A DNA stretch of 56,511 nucleotides from Linderina pennispora (GCF_002104995.1 NW_024468299.1:1-56511); one strand, 5' to 3'; shown: positions 9,401 to 19,959, numbered from the stretch's first letter. The notes: generated by a model from the letters alone, not told the origin. Numbers and translations are program-made.

Positions 9401-11680
9401 CTAGTAGAATGAGTAGCTCCTGTCAGATTTCCCGTCGGGGCTGCACATGACCGAGCCCTGGTCGCCGATATCCTGGTACAGCCGATTGACGCATGACCGG
9501 TAGTGGCGCAGCGCCTCATACCGCTTGAGCTTCATACTAGGCGTCAGCAAATCATAGTAATCGAACGAGTGCGGTTCCAGGAACAGACTAGAGATCAGCT
9601 CATGCGCCCGTAATCCACGAGCAGTGCCATGCCGGTTGATCTCATTGCGTACAGCATTGCGGATGTTCTCGTCAGCGCAGATAAGCTCGTGTGAGATTCG
9701 CGAGCCCTCAGGAATTAGCTTATTGTTGAGCAGGAACACCTCCATGAACTCCTTGTCCGGCACCGCTATTCCCACCAGCCGGTCGTGATCCGAGCTGCCA
9801 TACACGAATGCCTGGCTGACTAGTCCGTTGTCGCAGTACACATACTCGAGGCGCTCTGGCTCAATGGACTCGCCGGTTTTTAAAGTGAAAATGTTGACAA
9901 TGCGGTCCAGCACCCGCATCCGTCCTAGTGCATCAAATGTGCCCAGATCTCCTGTCCGTAGCCACCCATCGGGCGAAAGAACCTGGGCTGTCAACTCTGG
10001 TTGGCGGTAGTACCCCCGGAACACATTTGCGCCCTTGACGTAGATCTCACCCCTTGGGAACGGCTTGTCGTCGACCTTGTATCCGAGTTCTTTGACGCTG
10101 ACCAGCTTGATCATGCTTGTCGGGAACGGCGATCCAACGTGCCCCGAGATGTTATCTTTTGACACTGTCATGCAGGAGGCACCTGTGGTCTCTGTGAGGC
10201 CGTATCCTTCCACGACATCACACGAGAAGATGCAGCGAATGAAGTCAAGTGCCTCGCGCGAAATCGACGATGTTCCTGAGACGACCAGCCGGATATTGCC
10301 CCGAGAGTCTCGCTGATGGGCTTGAAGATAACCTGGTCCCACAGCCAATGCCCCCTCTGCCCTTGCTTCATGTTGCGTAGTTTGGCACGCATCGCATGCT
10401 TGAAAATCGAGCTCATCATATTACCGCGCTCCTTCACTGATGACATGACCTTGTCTTGCACGCGGTTGAAGAACTTGGGCACACCAAAAAATATTGTCGG
10501 CTTTAGCTGCCGCAAATCAGAAAGCAGGCACCTTGGATCGTTGCGTGTGAATGCTGTTTTCGCGCCCAATGCGATGATCATATGCATTAGCGAGCGGCCC
10601 TGGACATGCGAGAGAGGAATAATGCTGACAGCGCAGTCGTTGGGCCCAATGTACGGTAGGTCGCGCTGGTCCATGACGAAATTGACGCCTGCACATATGG
10701 ACACAATGTTGCCGTGCGTCAAGACAGCGCCCTTGGGCTGCCCAGTAGTCCCCGATGAGAACACAATTGTTGCAACCTCGTCGTATCCGGGCTTGGACGG
10801 CGACTCAATGTCAGGGTACTCGCGGCCATACCTTTCGACATCACACATATCGTACACAGCAAACCCCTTATCTGTCAGTCTATCGACGAGCTCCTGCACC
10901 GGCGGGTCCATCAAAATGACCTTCTTCAGAAGCGGGATCTGGTCACGCATTTTTAGCAGCTTTTGAGCACACTCTGACGAGCAAAACACTGTTGTCAGCT
11001 CTGTCAGATTCAGCACATACTCGCACGACAGCTGCCCCAGTGTCTCGTAGATCGCCACAGACACGTATCCGTGGTAATACGTAGCAAACTCGGCTATCAG
11101 CCATTCCAAACGGTTCCCAGAGAATATGCCAATGTTATCGCCCCGGCGCATCCCAAGACCAGCCAAGCCACGTGCAAGGCATCTAAACCGATCGTGGAAC
11201 TCCCCGAACGATATCCATGAGAACTCCGAGTCGGCGCCCTGTGCCGAATTCTTGCGGTATCCAAAGACTCGCGCCTTAGCTATGGGTTTGGAATGCAATC
11301 CAGGCATCAGTTTGCATGCAAATGGAAGCCACTTTCTCTGTGTAGACAGATGCACCATAAGCCATAGCGCATGCTAGAGCTGCATATGTTTACACGGGAA
11401 TCGGCACCAAATACTTACGCCCTCCAGCGACCTCCATTCCGTGCAAGAAATTGTCATAGGCTGTTTTGACCTTTTCCACGCCAAACAGGAGCTTATAGTC
11501 GGACGCATGTCGGTTCAACACCGGCTACGGAAGTACATGATGATTAGCTGCTATGTGATTCAGATGCTAATCTGGTATTAATGGTATCAAGAATCTACTG
11601 ATACTTGCCGTCGTCTCACCCTCGATATGTGGGGAGTTTGGAATCGCGAGCGCATATTTCTGCTGCTTTGCATAACTCAT
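9401..11680 (-). CDS. Long-chain acyl-CoA synthetase, three exons, one frameshift (paralog 3)
   Basis: Exon 1 (11609-11680) encodes 24 residues starting MSYAKQQKYA. Intron 1 (11525-11608) has a GC-AG border pair (GCAAGT donor). Exon 2 (11419-11524) encodes PVLNRHASDYKLL to EVAGG. Intron 2 (11280-11418, GTAAGT...TAG) splits a Pro codon, and exon 3 continues with KARVFGYRKN. ACSL motifs are FSSGTTGQPKG, FFGVPKFFNRV, EGYGLTETTG and GDLGTFDALGRMRVLDR. A single frame break at about 10299-10302, where one G is missing from a run, separates FKPISETLG from GNIRLVVSGT. The rest is well conserved over about 685 residues, so the break may be an assembly error. The signature region reads FTLKTGESIEPERLE, diverged from the other two paralogs, which may mean a different substrate (inference). 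It ends tail-to-tail with the UMP kinase gene. Confidence 0.9.
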
Positions 11681-12229
11681 TCTACGTGCGGGGTGTAGAG
11701 AACAGCAACTAAGGAACCAAAGAAAAGGGTGTTAAAATTAGCAAGGAAAAAGGCTGGCTGAAGAAAAAAGTGATGTTTACGGTTGTCCAGGTTTGAGGAA
11801 CATCCCTCCTTACCTTTGTTTTTGGAGCGTGTGTGAATCCCAACGACCGCCCAAACGCGCCTTTAGCTCCTGAAACATGCAGCTTGGGGAAGGCCTTTTA
11901 TTTCTTCGCTTAGAATAGTCGGTTTTCTGCAGCGAAATCAATCGTTTTATTGGGGCTGGCCACGGATCCCTAAAGCGTGGTTAAACGAGCCCTGCCAAAC
12001 CGCCCCTCTTTCTCACACCAACCTCCCCCCTCTATGCGACCTGCCTGTCCTATCACGCTACAAAGACAGCTCGTGCGGCTTTCTGGATGCGGCTATCCCG
12101 CATAATTGCCGATCGGCAATGCGTTTTAATATAGGCACCCTCTCACCCAGCCCTGTCCCGTCTTGATCGTGGAACCCAAATACAGTGAACCCGGTTGATT
12201 TCCTTTATTTCCCACCAAAACAACAGGAT
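11681..12229. other. Intergenic between ACSL paralog 3 and ASCC1
   Basis: This stretch holds the promoter of ACSL paralog 3 (minus strand) and the 3' flank of the ASCC1-like gene. I see no gene in it. Confidence 0.6.
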
Positions 12230-13309
12230 TCATGGAAGCAGAATCGCGCCTTCGCTGTCGTATGCCCCGGTATCCGTGAAGTGGAACCGCTTTGCAATCT
12301 GTATCTGCCCAAGCTTGCACGCTCCAAATGACAACTCTCCATACCTGCGAAGCATCGGCACTGCATTTACACGGACATCTCGACGCCGGTCATCCGCTGC
12401 CTGGCTGGGCTCATCAGCTGTCGTGGGGCTGTCTTGCGCCGCCCGCATTATCGTCGCATGGATCTTTAACGGCCGGATCTCATCAATTAGTCCTGCATCC
12501 GTAAACCGGCTTCGCACGAGTCCTAAAAACAGAGAACATAACAGTCAACCTACTCCAGGTGGTATACATATCGTGCATATGGCTTCTGTACATGCGGTAT
12601 ACTTACCACACACTTTCTCAAGCCGCTGTGCGTCTTCGAAATCCTCGAGATTCAGGTAAATAATACGCGCTTTGCTCGGATTAGCTTCCATCGCCGCAGG
12701 ATTGCCAACCTTGACCACCAGCGACCGCGTGCCCAGCAAATCGTACACCTCTTGGTGCAGAGACTTCAGCAGCTTGACTGCACCTTTGATCTCGGATGTT
12801 GTCAAAAGACGCAGCATACCGATAGTCACATGCATTGATGTGGGTGCATTGAAGCTAGTATCACTGAGAGACTTGAAATACTCGCCGTGTATATCGCGCT
12901 GGAACTCGCTGATCTTACGCTGCACATCCAAGTCACTAATCGGCAACGACAAAAAGTGAGTATATGGCACCTTTTGCAAGTTTTCCTTGACCACTTTGTC
13001 AATAAGATCCCGGGCTTTCTGGATCTCCTCCTCGCTGCCCTCCAGCTCGACAGTGTCACTTTTCGAGTTCTCGCGTGGTACAGTAACTTTGCAGTGCGAT
13101 GCCTCCCGAATTGAACTAAGGGTGGAACCCTGCCTGCCAATTAGGTACTTGTGCAGTGCGCGGGCAATAGGGATGGTTATGCGATGTGTTTTGGTGGTTT
13201 GGCTGCCTTGGAAAGAATTTTTGGCGCAAAACCTCTCAGTTGAGGACGGACTAGACGCATCAAGTGGGGTTGAAACGCGGTACCGCCGGGTGCCGACGTT
13301 GTATATCAT
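12230..13309 (-). CDS. ASCC1: ASCC1-like KH domain and 2H phosphoesterase protein
   Basis: Exon 1 is 12607-13309 and exon 2 is 12230-12522. The intron at 12523-12606 (84 nt, GTAAGT...TTTTTAG) splits a Gly codon, giving 331 residues (human ASCC1 has about 357). The KH domain lies at about 44-112, with the GxxG-type loop IGRQGS. A 2H phosphoesterase (AKAP7/LigT-like) fold follows with both catalytic H-x-T motifs: HVT at 160-162 and HAT at 256-258. In animals ASCC1 is a subunit of the ASC-1 complex, acting in alkylation repair and transcription coactivation; the same role here is by homology. The gene is transcribed away from the MutS relic. Confidence 0.92.
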
Positions 13310-13503
13310 GATACTGTTAATTTGTAGATGCCTAACGTATGTTGTAGAGATGGAAAACCAGAGACAATAACAGACCGCGTGGTTGTCGAACTTTTACCCA
13401 GGCGGGATATGTTGCATGTACTATTTTTGTTGTACCTATATATTATGGTGGCTGCTGAGTAATTTATTCAAGCTTTATATTACGCTGATGGCATCCGATA
13501 ACA

Positions 13504-14070
13504 AATTATGATGTGGGTGGAAAGGACACATACCTGCGCCAGGTCGCCTTGATATCCATTCTGGCACAGACTGGTAGCTTTGTGCCTGCCAACGAAGCGC
13601 AGCTGCATGTGGTTGATGCCATCTACTCGCGGATCGGGGCCCATGACAATCTGGCACTCGACCAGTCGACGTTTATGGTGGAGATGAGCGAGACGGCAGA
13701 CATCCTGTGGCATGCGACCAGCCGGTCACTGGTGATCCTGGACGATATTGGGGGCGGTACGTCGACCACGGACGGAGTGTCGATTGCCTATGCGACACTG
13801 AAGTATCTGCACGACAAGGTCAGATGCAAGGCGCTGTTTGCTACTCACTACCACGAGCTGGTGCCGCATGTCGTGCCATCGCTGGCTGGGGTGCAGCCGC
13901 TACATACGGCGATATATGAAGACGGTGAGGGCGGGTTTGCGTTTTTGCACAAGGTCAAGCCGGGAATTTGCGAGAGATCGCATGGCCTGTATGTAGCCCA
14001 GATAGCCGGGATGCCCGATGAGGTGCTAGAGACTGCCCGGCAGTTTGCCATCAGGAGATGCAGTGTTTAA
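13504..14070 (+). pseudogene. Truncated MutS homolog, ATPase part only
   Basis: The frame holds only the C-terminal ATPase domain of a MutS family mismatch-repair protein, about 185 residues against 800 or more for a full MutS. It starts abruptly within the Walker A motif, which reads VGGKDTYLRQ instead of GGKST, so the P-loop Ser is Asp. STFMVEMSET is intact. The Walker B region reads DDIGGGTST where the family has DEIGRGTST, so the catalytic Glu is Asp. The ATHYHEL and SHGLYVAQIAGMP motifs follow. No upstream lever, clamp or mismatch-binding domain is visible within 200 bp, and the upstream 190 bp are AT-rich non-coding sequence. The resemblance is to bacterial/mitochondrial MutS (MSH1-like) rather than MSH2/MSH6. 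This is most likely a dead fragment. Confidence 0.85.
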
Positions 14071-14582
14071 AATAGAAACATTTCTGGCCATGCCGCCAAT
14101 TGGATGAGTAGAGGAGCGACCAGACATGCTGGCTCTGTGATACTGGAAGCATAAGAAAGATGGACTGGAAGACGATCATCAGAGAAGAAAAAAGGAGGAT
14201 CTATGTAAGGCTTGTAATAAGCAGTGCGGACAATTGGAATAGCTGTACGCTCTCGGAAAACAAAGGTCAGAGCGTGGAGATTGGTACCCAGACATGATAC
14301 AAAAAGGAGGGAAGTGGGCCATGAGCTCTGCGCGATTGCTCACAGGCCATTGTGCTGGTGCTGTTGATAGTATGGTTTGTAGATCAGCTTGCAGCCGTTG
14401 GCCATCACAGGTAAGGAGATGAAAGGGTACAGCTTGTTGCTACGTTAGACTGGGCAATGGCCATACCAAATCCTTGATGAGTAGAGGCAGAAAGAAAGGA
14501 GCTGGTGGTAAACAGAAGGCGTCGGCAGAAGGACAAAAGCAAGCTTGAGTTTATGTATATACTAATTGAGTCCAATTCATCA
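14071..14582. other. Intergenic between MutS fragment and solo LTR
   Basis: I see no gene here. The last 4 bp (ATCA, 14579-14582) are the left target-site duplication of the LTR. Confidence 0.6.
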
Positions 14583-15026
14583 TGTTATGCTCGAATCCGA
14601 CGAGCATGAACATGATGACTCGGCTCGAACTCCCACGATATCCCCTGACCCGGCTCCCACGGATCCAAGTCCGCACGTGGTACAACAATGCAGTACCTTT
14701 ATGCCGCAAAGACCAGTGACCGGTATTCCCGTCGTTCATGCAACGCAACGTCACTAGCAAGACACTAGTGCACCGAAGCATATATATGCTTCGACTCGAC
14801 AAGACTCCAAGACAATTCATCATCCAGTGTCTACTAGAGTTCCCTACTCGTATATTCTGTTTCCTCCTGTTTTGAGTTCAAATACGATTTATTTGAACTT
14901 CAACCCGAACCCGACAAGATCCCCCGACTCCGTCCTCCTGCTCTTTCACCCGACTCGGACACGTCCGCAAGTAGTCCATCCAGCCCCGAGTTCCACTCCG
15001 TTGCTTCCTCTGCCACCGACATAACA
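14583..15026 (+). mobile_element. Solo LTR, copy B, upstream of tRNA-Leu
   Basis: This 444-bp element starts with TGTTATG and ends with CATAACA. The 4-bp direct repeat ATCA flanks it (14579-14582 and 15027-15030). It is about 99% identical to copy A in inverse orientation. Internal structure includes an 18-bp perfect palindrome (GAAGCATATATATGCTTC), an inverted GTTCAAAT/ATTTGAAC pair and a TGCTCG/CGAGCA pair near the left end. It ends 13 bp upstream of tRNA-Leu, with the same LTR end facing the tRNA as in copy A. Confidence 0.82.
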
Positions 15027-15039
15027 ATCAATTAGTGAG

Positions 15040-15121
15040 GGTCAGATGGCCGAGCGGTCTAAGGCGCTGCGTTAAGGCCGCAGTCTCTCCGGAGGCGTGG
15101 GTTCGAATCCCACTCTGATCA
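15040..15121 (+). tRNA. tRNA-Leu (AAG)
   Basis: This 82-nt class II tRNA has anticodon loop TTAAGGC between CTGCG and CGCAG, so the anticodon is AAG (A34 would become inosine). It is identical to the tRNA-Leu at 4735-4816 except for the wobble base and one variable-arm base. A T-run terminator follows at 15131-15138. A solo LTR lies 13 bp upstream. Confidence 0.95.
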
Positions 15122-16140
15122 ACATAACCCTCTTTTTTGCTTTTGTCGACGATGCTGAGGCGACAGTTACAAGACTTCTCTCTTTTTTTGCTACCAACAG
15201 TATCGATGTACAGATCACAATCAAATTTATTTACATCCTATGCGGATTGCGGCGTCACTTGCCTGTACTTTAGACTCACCAATCGTGCTAGCTCTGTTTT
15301 GTTGGTGTCGATCTTGTTGCTCATGGTGGCGCAGGGGAGACTCCAGATCTTGAATTTCAAGGCTGAAACACACACGTACAAAGGCCCAGACAGCCGATCA
15401 GCCTCCCTTCTTCCCTTACACATATTTTTGAGAATTTGTTTTTCCATATACCGGATAACCATTCATCTTCTAGGTGAACAGATCCTAACATACACTAATA
15501 CACCCTTTGTTTGCCATTTGGTTCCTAAGTTCCGCTTGTTTTTTTGTTTTTATCTAACCTACTAGCTGTTTTCATGAATCGTACACATACCACTTTGCAC
15601 ACCTATCTCATAGCTTACTGATAAATAGTGCTTAGCAGTAAATCTATATCACCCAGTTCTAGAGATACGGTTGGCCGAGAGCAGAGCATAAGCATATGTT
15701 TGAAAGGGATATATGCAAAGGGATCGGAACTGGGCAAGTATATGAACAATGAGACTATGGATTGTTTGCTTAGCTGCATCATGTCTTTTGTTACGATACC
15801 CAGAGCCTAACTTTTTACACAAATATCTGATGTAGGTGTTGAGCATGGTCGCAGGGGAATAGAGCAGTCAAGATACATCATCTCATCAAGGAATCAGTGT
15901 CTTGACAACTTTTGTCATTCCAGCTTTCCTGTCTTTCCCATTCCCCGGTTACCAAGGTCAAAGATGAACGAACAGATCATTATGAAATATCTTTACCAGT
16001 TAAAAAGTGATTACTGCAAGATTACAAAAACTGGGCTATTTTTTCTAATGGTTGATGCAAAGGTTAGCGATGACGTTTGGCTCAGACCCAGATCACTTTG
16101 CAAGGTGCAAAATGATAAAATGTAGAAGCTGCTCTATTGA
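15122..16140. other. Intergenic, possible tiny spliced frame
   Basis: No gene can be firmly supported. On the minus strand a 15-codon frame starts at 15324 in a good context (GCCACC before the ATG), ends at a GTGAGT donor at 15274-15279, and could join 15167-15190 for a 22-residue product. This is weak and is listed among the findings. Confidence 0.4.
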
Positions 16141-16213
16141 CGACCACGCCAGGACTCGAACCTGGAATCGCTTGATCCGTAGTCAAGCGCCTTATCCATT
16201 GGGCCACGCGGCC
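16141..16213 (-). tRNA. tRNA-Arg (ACG)
   Basis: The minus strand folds as a 73-nt cloverleaf with acceptor stem GGCCGCG/CGTGGTC, anticodon stem CTTGA/TCAAG around loop CTACGGA (anticodon ACG), T arm CCAGG-TTCGAGT-CCTGG and discriminator G73. There is no intron. It has no counterpart in the 1.9-4.8 kb tRNA cluster. Confidence 0.95.
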
Positions 16214-16705
16214 AGAGGCAGAACCACTAATTTCCGGTTGAGTTCTGTCTCGGGGAGGGCAGGGTCGTTCATTCGCACCTTCAACCCCAACAATCTGAAA
16301 CAGACTAACTCGACTTTGGGGTGACTGAATCCAAACCGCATTGCCTCTACTTCCTTTCTAGCGATGTCCTTCAGCTGCCATGCCAGAGTTAGATATGCCA
16401 GTAAACTCTCCCTCACAATGAATATACTGCAGGTGCAGAATATGGACGTTTCCTTTCCTCATCACTTATGCTTGCTGTTTTCTTGCATTTAGTTGCTTGC
16501 GGCCCTATAGCTAGCTGTGAAAGAAAAAAAAAGCACAAGTATCCCTGCAATATTCTTCAACCCTATTACCATCAAAAACTTACTTGTCAACGTGTAAATC
16601 CAGCGCAGTAGCATTGTCGTATCGAAACATTCCGCAGCCAAAAAAAACACCGAGTTCCACCTCGATTGATTCCGTTTTTTGCAAAAAGGAGAATGGCAAA
16701 AGAGC
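16214..16705. other. Intergenic, no gene seen
   Basis: Spacer between tRNA-Arg and tRNA-Lys. No supported coding frame. Confidence 0.6.
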
Positions 16706-16778
16706 AGCCCGACGGGGGGGTCGAACCCCCAACCTTGAGATTAAGAGTCTCACGCTCTGCCGATTGAGCTAGCCGGGC
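16706..16778 (-). tRNA. tRNA-Lys (CTT)
   Basis: The minus strand folds as a 73-nt cloverleaf: acceptor GCCCGGC/GTCGGGC, anticodon stem TGAGA/TCTCA around loop CTCTTAA (anticodon CTT), T arm GGGGG-TTCGACC-CCCCC. The discriminator base reads T73, which is unusual for eukaryotic tRNA-Lys (usually a purine). It has no counterpart in the 1.9-4.8 kb cluster. Confidence 0.93.
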
Positions 16779-18649
16779 TGAATCACCGAATCTGGACCAG
16801 GATCTGAACCGAATCCGCTCTGAGTTCTACCCCAAATGAAGCAGTGTCATTCGCACGCACACACGCTGTATCCCCCCCATGTACAACACGACCACGGCGA
16901 GGTCCGCACATCTAAGTAACAATTGCGAGCAATCTATCCAGATTTCTCAATGTTGGATAGAGAACAAACATTATTAACATACGCACAGGCCAGGAACCAA
17001 AACATACCGAGAAGGGTACCCACTAGGAGTTCTCAGTTTGAAGTATACTTGTGACCTACAACTCCCCAAGCTGGGTCAAAGTTAAATAAAACATACAACA
17101 ACGCAAAGAAAAACAAAAGAGAATAATCAGGAGGAGAGAAGTAAAATACTGTTTGGCTTTTGCTTCCTTAGTAGACATACCCATGCATTCCCTCCCTCGT
17201 CAATGCCACTGCGGCCTAGACCCAGCACCCTAAACCGGTTTCTGGTGCCGCCTGTCACTGCAGCAGTGCGTGCCCATTATGCGCATATTAATTTCTTTGT
17301 TTTTGTTTCCTCACACAATCCACACCGCCCCCGTCCCGCTCCTCCCCTCATCCATCTAGGGAATCCTGTCCTGGTGCTGCCTATCAAATTGTGAAAATCG
17401 CAGTGGCGAATCACAGATCACAGGCACAACACATTCATAACCTAACCCAATCAAACCTGGGTTGCAGGAGAGATGATTCACACACCCCTTAGCTTTTTGC
17501 CCATTTTCTCTCTGGCCAATTCCTTCACACACCCCGCACTCCTAAGCCTCTGACTCCTGTTTTTGCTGCCTCCTTGTGTTTTGAAAGGGATTATGGATAC
17601 TCCCTTTTTGCTTTGACGTGTTTGTATTTTGAGTAAAAGAATAAAACTGTGGAAACAATCTGTATCTCTGTCACCTACGGCCTTTTATCTGTGCGTCCTG
17701 GGGGTGTGTTTTGTTCCCTCGTGGCTAGTCTCACGTGCCCATACACTACAGCTTCATCTACGGCAACTGGGCAGCCACTGGCTTATACCTGCGCTTACTT
17801 CAGTAAGCAAATAACATGTTCAATCCTCCCAAGTAGGGTGCAACTCACTACTCAAGATTGTGCGATGTTTATGACTTCGTGCTTACGATGAATCTCCTCC
17901 TATATTGACCGACAGTACTGCAAGCCTGATCCCATATAATGATGTACTTTGCGATCTAACTGGTTTGTCTCTGTCTCTCTGTGCTTGCTCCTCGATGTGT
18001 CTGCATATATAAGCAACATCTATGAATGGATGTTATTGAGTCATCATGACTATATTGGTTGTGGTGCCACTCACTAGCATTTTGTTAAGCTTAGCCATGA
18101 GCAAACAAAAACACTGATAGTAGCAGGTCTACTTGATTAGTGAGTCTAGTATATGCAGAAACCCGCATACTACCCCTCATGATGCAGACATCAGAAACTC
18201 ACAATAATGCCGAAGCCAACATTCGTTCTTACTGACAAAACATGTACGATGTATGTTCATGATCGCAAGGATAGGAATAGATGAAGTATGTGTTCCTTCG
18301 AGGAATTAGTGCATCAGCAACTTTTGTCTCTTTGTATTTCTGCTCTTGTTTTCCTAATATACAGTTCATGCAAAGCAGCATCATCTGAATCCTGCTTTGT
18401 GATACAACCAACATCCTTTTAGCCTAGCAGCGCAATCATAACTAGTCTTTACTCAACATGTAGTCAGTGCAGTGCTATCGAGACCACACCAGCCACTATT
18501 TGGAAAAGAGACGACAGTCTAGATAGTTAATTTCAAGGGAGTCACAGTAGCCAAAACAAACCAGACTGTTCGCTAGAGCAAAAAGTTCAGCGAGAGCGGT
18601 GAGCAGCCACCCACTCAAAACAGGAATGCACGAGTGAGCAAAAAAGGAG
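16779..18649. other. Intergenic, 1.9 kb without a supported gene
   Basis: The stretch between tRNA-Lys and tRNA-Gly is AT-rich in its later part and has only short open frames with no start context or family resemblance. Confidence 0.6.
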
Positions 18650-18720
18650 TGCGTCCGCCGGGAATCGAACCCGGGTCTACTCCGTGGCAGGGAGCAATCA
18701 TACCTCTGGACCACAGACGC
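18650..18720 (-). tRNA. tRNA-Gly (GCC), second copy
   Basis: This gene is identical over 71 nt to the reverse complement of 3958-4028, with the same anticodon loop CTGCCAC. Its upstream 44 bp (18721-18764) also match that copy at 43 of 44 positions. Confidence 0.96.
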
Positions 18721-18962
18721 TTTAGTCGCCGATTCAAAGCCATTCAGCTGACCAACTTCTGATCAGTGGCCTCTTAATTTCATACTCAAACAACTGTGTT
18801 GCTGTGGATCAGTGCACCGCATATACATGAGTCCTATCGCAGTGGACGACTAGTGGCTCAGAATCCAAATATTCAGCTAGCACCAGTACAATTGGGTCCA
18901 TCCCCCAAGTAAGATCTGCTTGTGTGTCTGTGTAGTCCTGCGCCACTAACTGACTTATCCTG

Positions 18963-18998
18963 TTGTCCTAATTGTCCTAATTGTCCTAATTGTCTCAA
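18963..18998 (+). repeat. 9-bp tandem repeat (TTGTCCTAA)
   Basis: There are three perfect units of TTGTCCTAA followed by one degenerate unit TTGTCTCAA. It is a short minisatellite with no spacers. Confidence 0.9.
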
Positions 18999-19255
18999 CT
19001 AGTCCTAACCGGCTTCACTCTTTCTATATTTCTTTTGTGCACTGGGGAGCACTGGGTTTAGCACTGAGCTGACAGATACATATGCCCTTGCATTGTGGCT
19101 TCACCGCCTCAAGTGGAGGTAGTTGCATTAAACAAAACACCAGATTCTCAATATTGCAAAAGAGCATGAAGTAAATCAAATAGAATTGGACATACATAAA
19201 CTACTAGCACTGGAAAAGTGCATAATAATCCCATGAATAGGCTGGTCATATAATG

Positions 19256-19275
19256 TCATGTCATGTCATGTCATG
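19256..19275 (+). repeat. Pentanucleotide repeat (TCATG)4
   Basis: Four perfect TCATG units, possibly extended by a partial unit on the left. Confidence 0.9.
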
Positions 19276-19408
19276 GCAAAAGTAACTAGGGTCTGTCTTC
19301 TGCGGTACTGCTTGCGCTCTGAGCAGATGTATCGAAAAGAGATTATCTGTACCACAAACCAGTACTTTATATATATCTTATTTCCTCCACTTCTCAACAA
19401 GTTGAAGA

Positions 19409-19480
19409 TCCCCGATAGTATAGTGGCGAGTACACCAGTCTGTCACATTGGAGACCCGGGTTCAATTCCCGGTCGGAGAG
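19409..19480 (+). tRNA. tRNA-Asp (GTC), second copy
   Basis: This 72-nt gene is identical to the reverse complement of 1893-1964, including the C3-A70 acceptor mismatch and G73. The upstream sequence differs because the other copy has an LTR there. A T-rich terminator follows. Confidence 0.95.
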
Positions 19481-19959
19481 CTCACTTTTTGCATGTTTTT
19501 GTGACACATGCTTTTTTGCTATTATTTGAACCCAGAGTGCTACTTGTCGCCATGAATGGTTCTTTTTCGTTTACCTGGCTGGTAAATATCTTTTTTTTTT
19601 GCCAGAAAGAGCTTGTCATAAGTCTACGAGATCGTAGGGTATAGGATGTGCTCATCTTTGCATACTACTGAGGTGACAATAATGAACTCAAGCATTCAAC
19701 ATTTGATACCATGAATGCTAGAAAGGACACAAAGGTAATCATAGTTCATTTCGAATTCCTGCCAGGCATATATCCGCAAAGTCGAATTGGCAGTGTGTTT
19801 CTTTCAACAGCATTATTGTGCTCTTTGTTTGATTGGCATTCACTTTGTGCACAGCAGATATAAAAGGGGCTATCCTGCTGTCGTTTGAGCAATTTTGTCT
19901 TCCCAACATCCTATCCTCACATTGTAACTCACACCCCCATCACATTCGCTATTAGTAAA
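19481..19959 (+). promoter_or_regulatory. Upstream region of the acidic micropeptide gene
   Basis: A strong TATA box (TATAAAAG) lies at 19859-19866. It is followed by a pyrimidine-rich leader of about 90 bp with no ATG until 19960. No other gene is visible in this stretch. Confidence 0.55.

Larger units (their letters stand above)
18721..19408. other. Intergenic between tRNA-Gly and tRNA-Asp, with short tandem repeats
   Basis: No gene is visible. The stretch carries the inverted-duplicate flank of tRNA-Gly (18721-18764) and two short tandem repeats. Confidence 0.6.

Noticed and set aside
15137-15565. Open frame of 142 codons downstream of tRNA-Leu
   Set aside because: It starts in the tRNA terminator region, is hydrophobic from T-rich sequence and shows no family resemblance.
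18963-18998. Possible CRISPR-like or telomere-like repeat
   Set aside because: Units are directly adjacent without spacers, only 9 bp long, and do not match a known telomere repeat.
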